From Dunaliella salina (Eukaryota; Chlorophyta; Chlorophyceae; Chlamydomonadales; Dunaliellaceae): a DNA stretch of 11,160 nt. The position numbers and the translations under genes were made by a program. The number at the start of each line of letters is the position of its first letter. The first letter of the stretch is position 1. The stretch lies in NCBI GenBank assembly GCA_002284615.2, contig MU070022.1:129560-140719 (forward strand), given 5' to 3'. Shown here piece after piece: positions 11,138 to 11,160 of this stretch. Below the pieces are notes generated by a model. That model was not told where the DNA came from. It made no database searches and was given only the letters and a program-made list of their open reading frames with translations.

Positions 11138-11160
11138 GCGTGTGTGTGTGCGTGTGTGTG
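11138..11160. repeat. GT-rich microsatellite running off the window edge
   Basis: GTGTGTGTGTGC then GTGTGTGTG at the right edge. It is the start of another dinucleotide tract whose full length is not visible. Confidence 0.7.

Overview
The window is nuclear DNA of a eukaryote. It has a spliced protein gene with GT-AG introns, long dinucleotide microsatellites, little coding density and several inverted-repeat transposable elements. I see no bacterial gene order, ribosome binding sites or operons. The host is probably a microalga or other protist. That rests on the style of the aldolase (KVDEG after the PGI motif), its signal-peptide-like leader, and a retrotransposon tail of a type I associate with algal genomes; it is inference and I cannot name a species.

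The one secure gene is on the minus strand: the 5' half of a class I fructose-1,6-bisphosphate aldolase. Five exons (6878-6642, 6444-6339, 6214-6150, 5343-5250, 3679-3567) join in frame with canonical splice sites into 205 residues. They carry the equivalents of Asp33, Lys41, Arg42, Lys107 and Lys146 of muscle aldolase. The 3' half, including the Schiff-base lysine, is not in the window; it either lies past the left edge behind an intron of more than 3.5 kb or is missing.

The most striking structure is intron 4. It opens with (GT)67 at the 5' splice site and closes with (AC)25 immediately before the TGCAG acceptor, so the pre-mRNA carries perfectly complementary repeats at its two ends. A fold-back element with a 16-bp minisatellite loop lies between them.

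Region by region: 277-931 is a hAT-type non-autonomous transposon with 19-bp terminal repeats and a near-perfect 8-bp target duplication. 940-3566 has no recognisable gene and is probably intron 5. 3567-6878 is the aldolase. 7135-8860 looks like a transposon carrying a second, nested element (7704-8635) built from many copies of the heptamer CGGTTGA; inside that is a small Pol III-like unit. 8861-9276 is an AT-rich fold-back with a 52-bp tandem duplication and a G13-looped hairpin. 9277-11160 holds two weak plus-strand candidates that both resemble pieces of a DnaJ-family protein, an inverted-repeat element (10002-10226), and the C-terminal tail of a decayed retrotransposon ORF on the minus strand (10365-10751).
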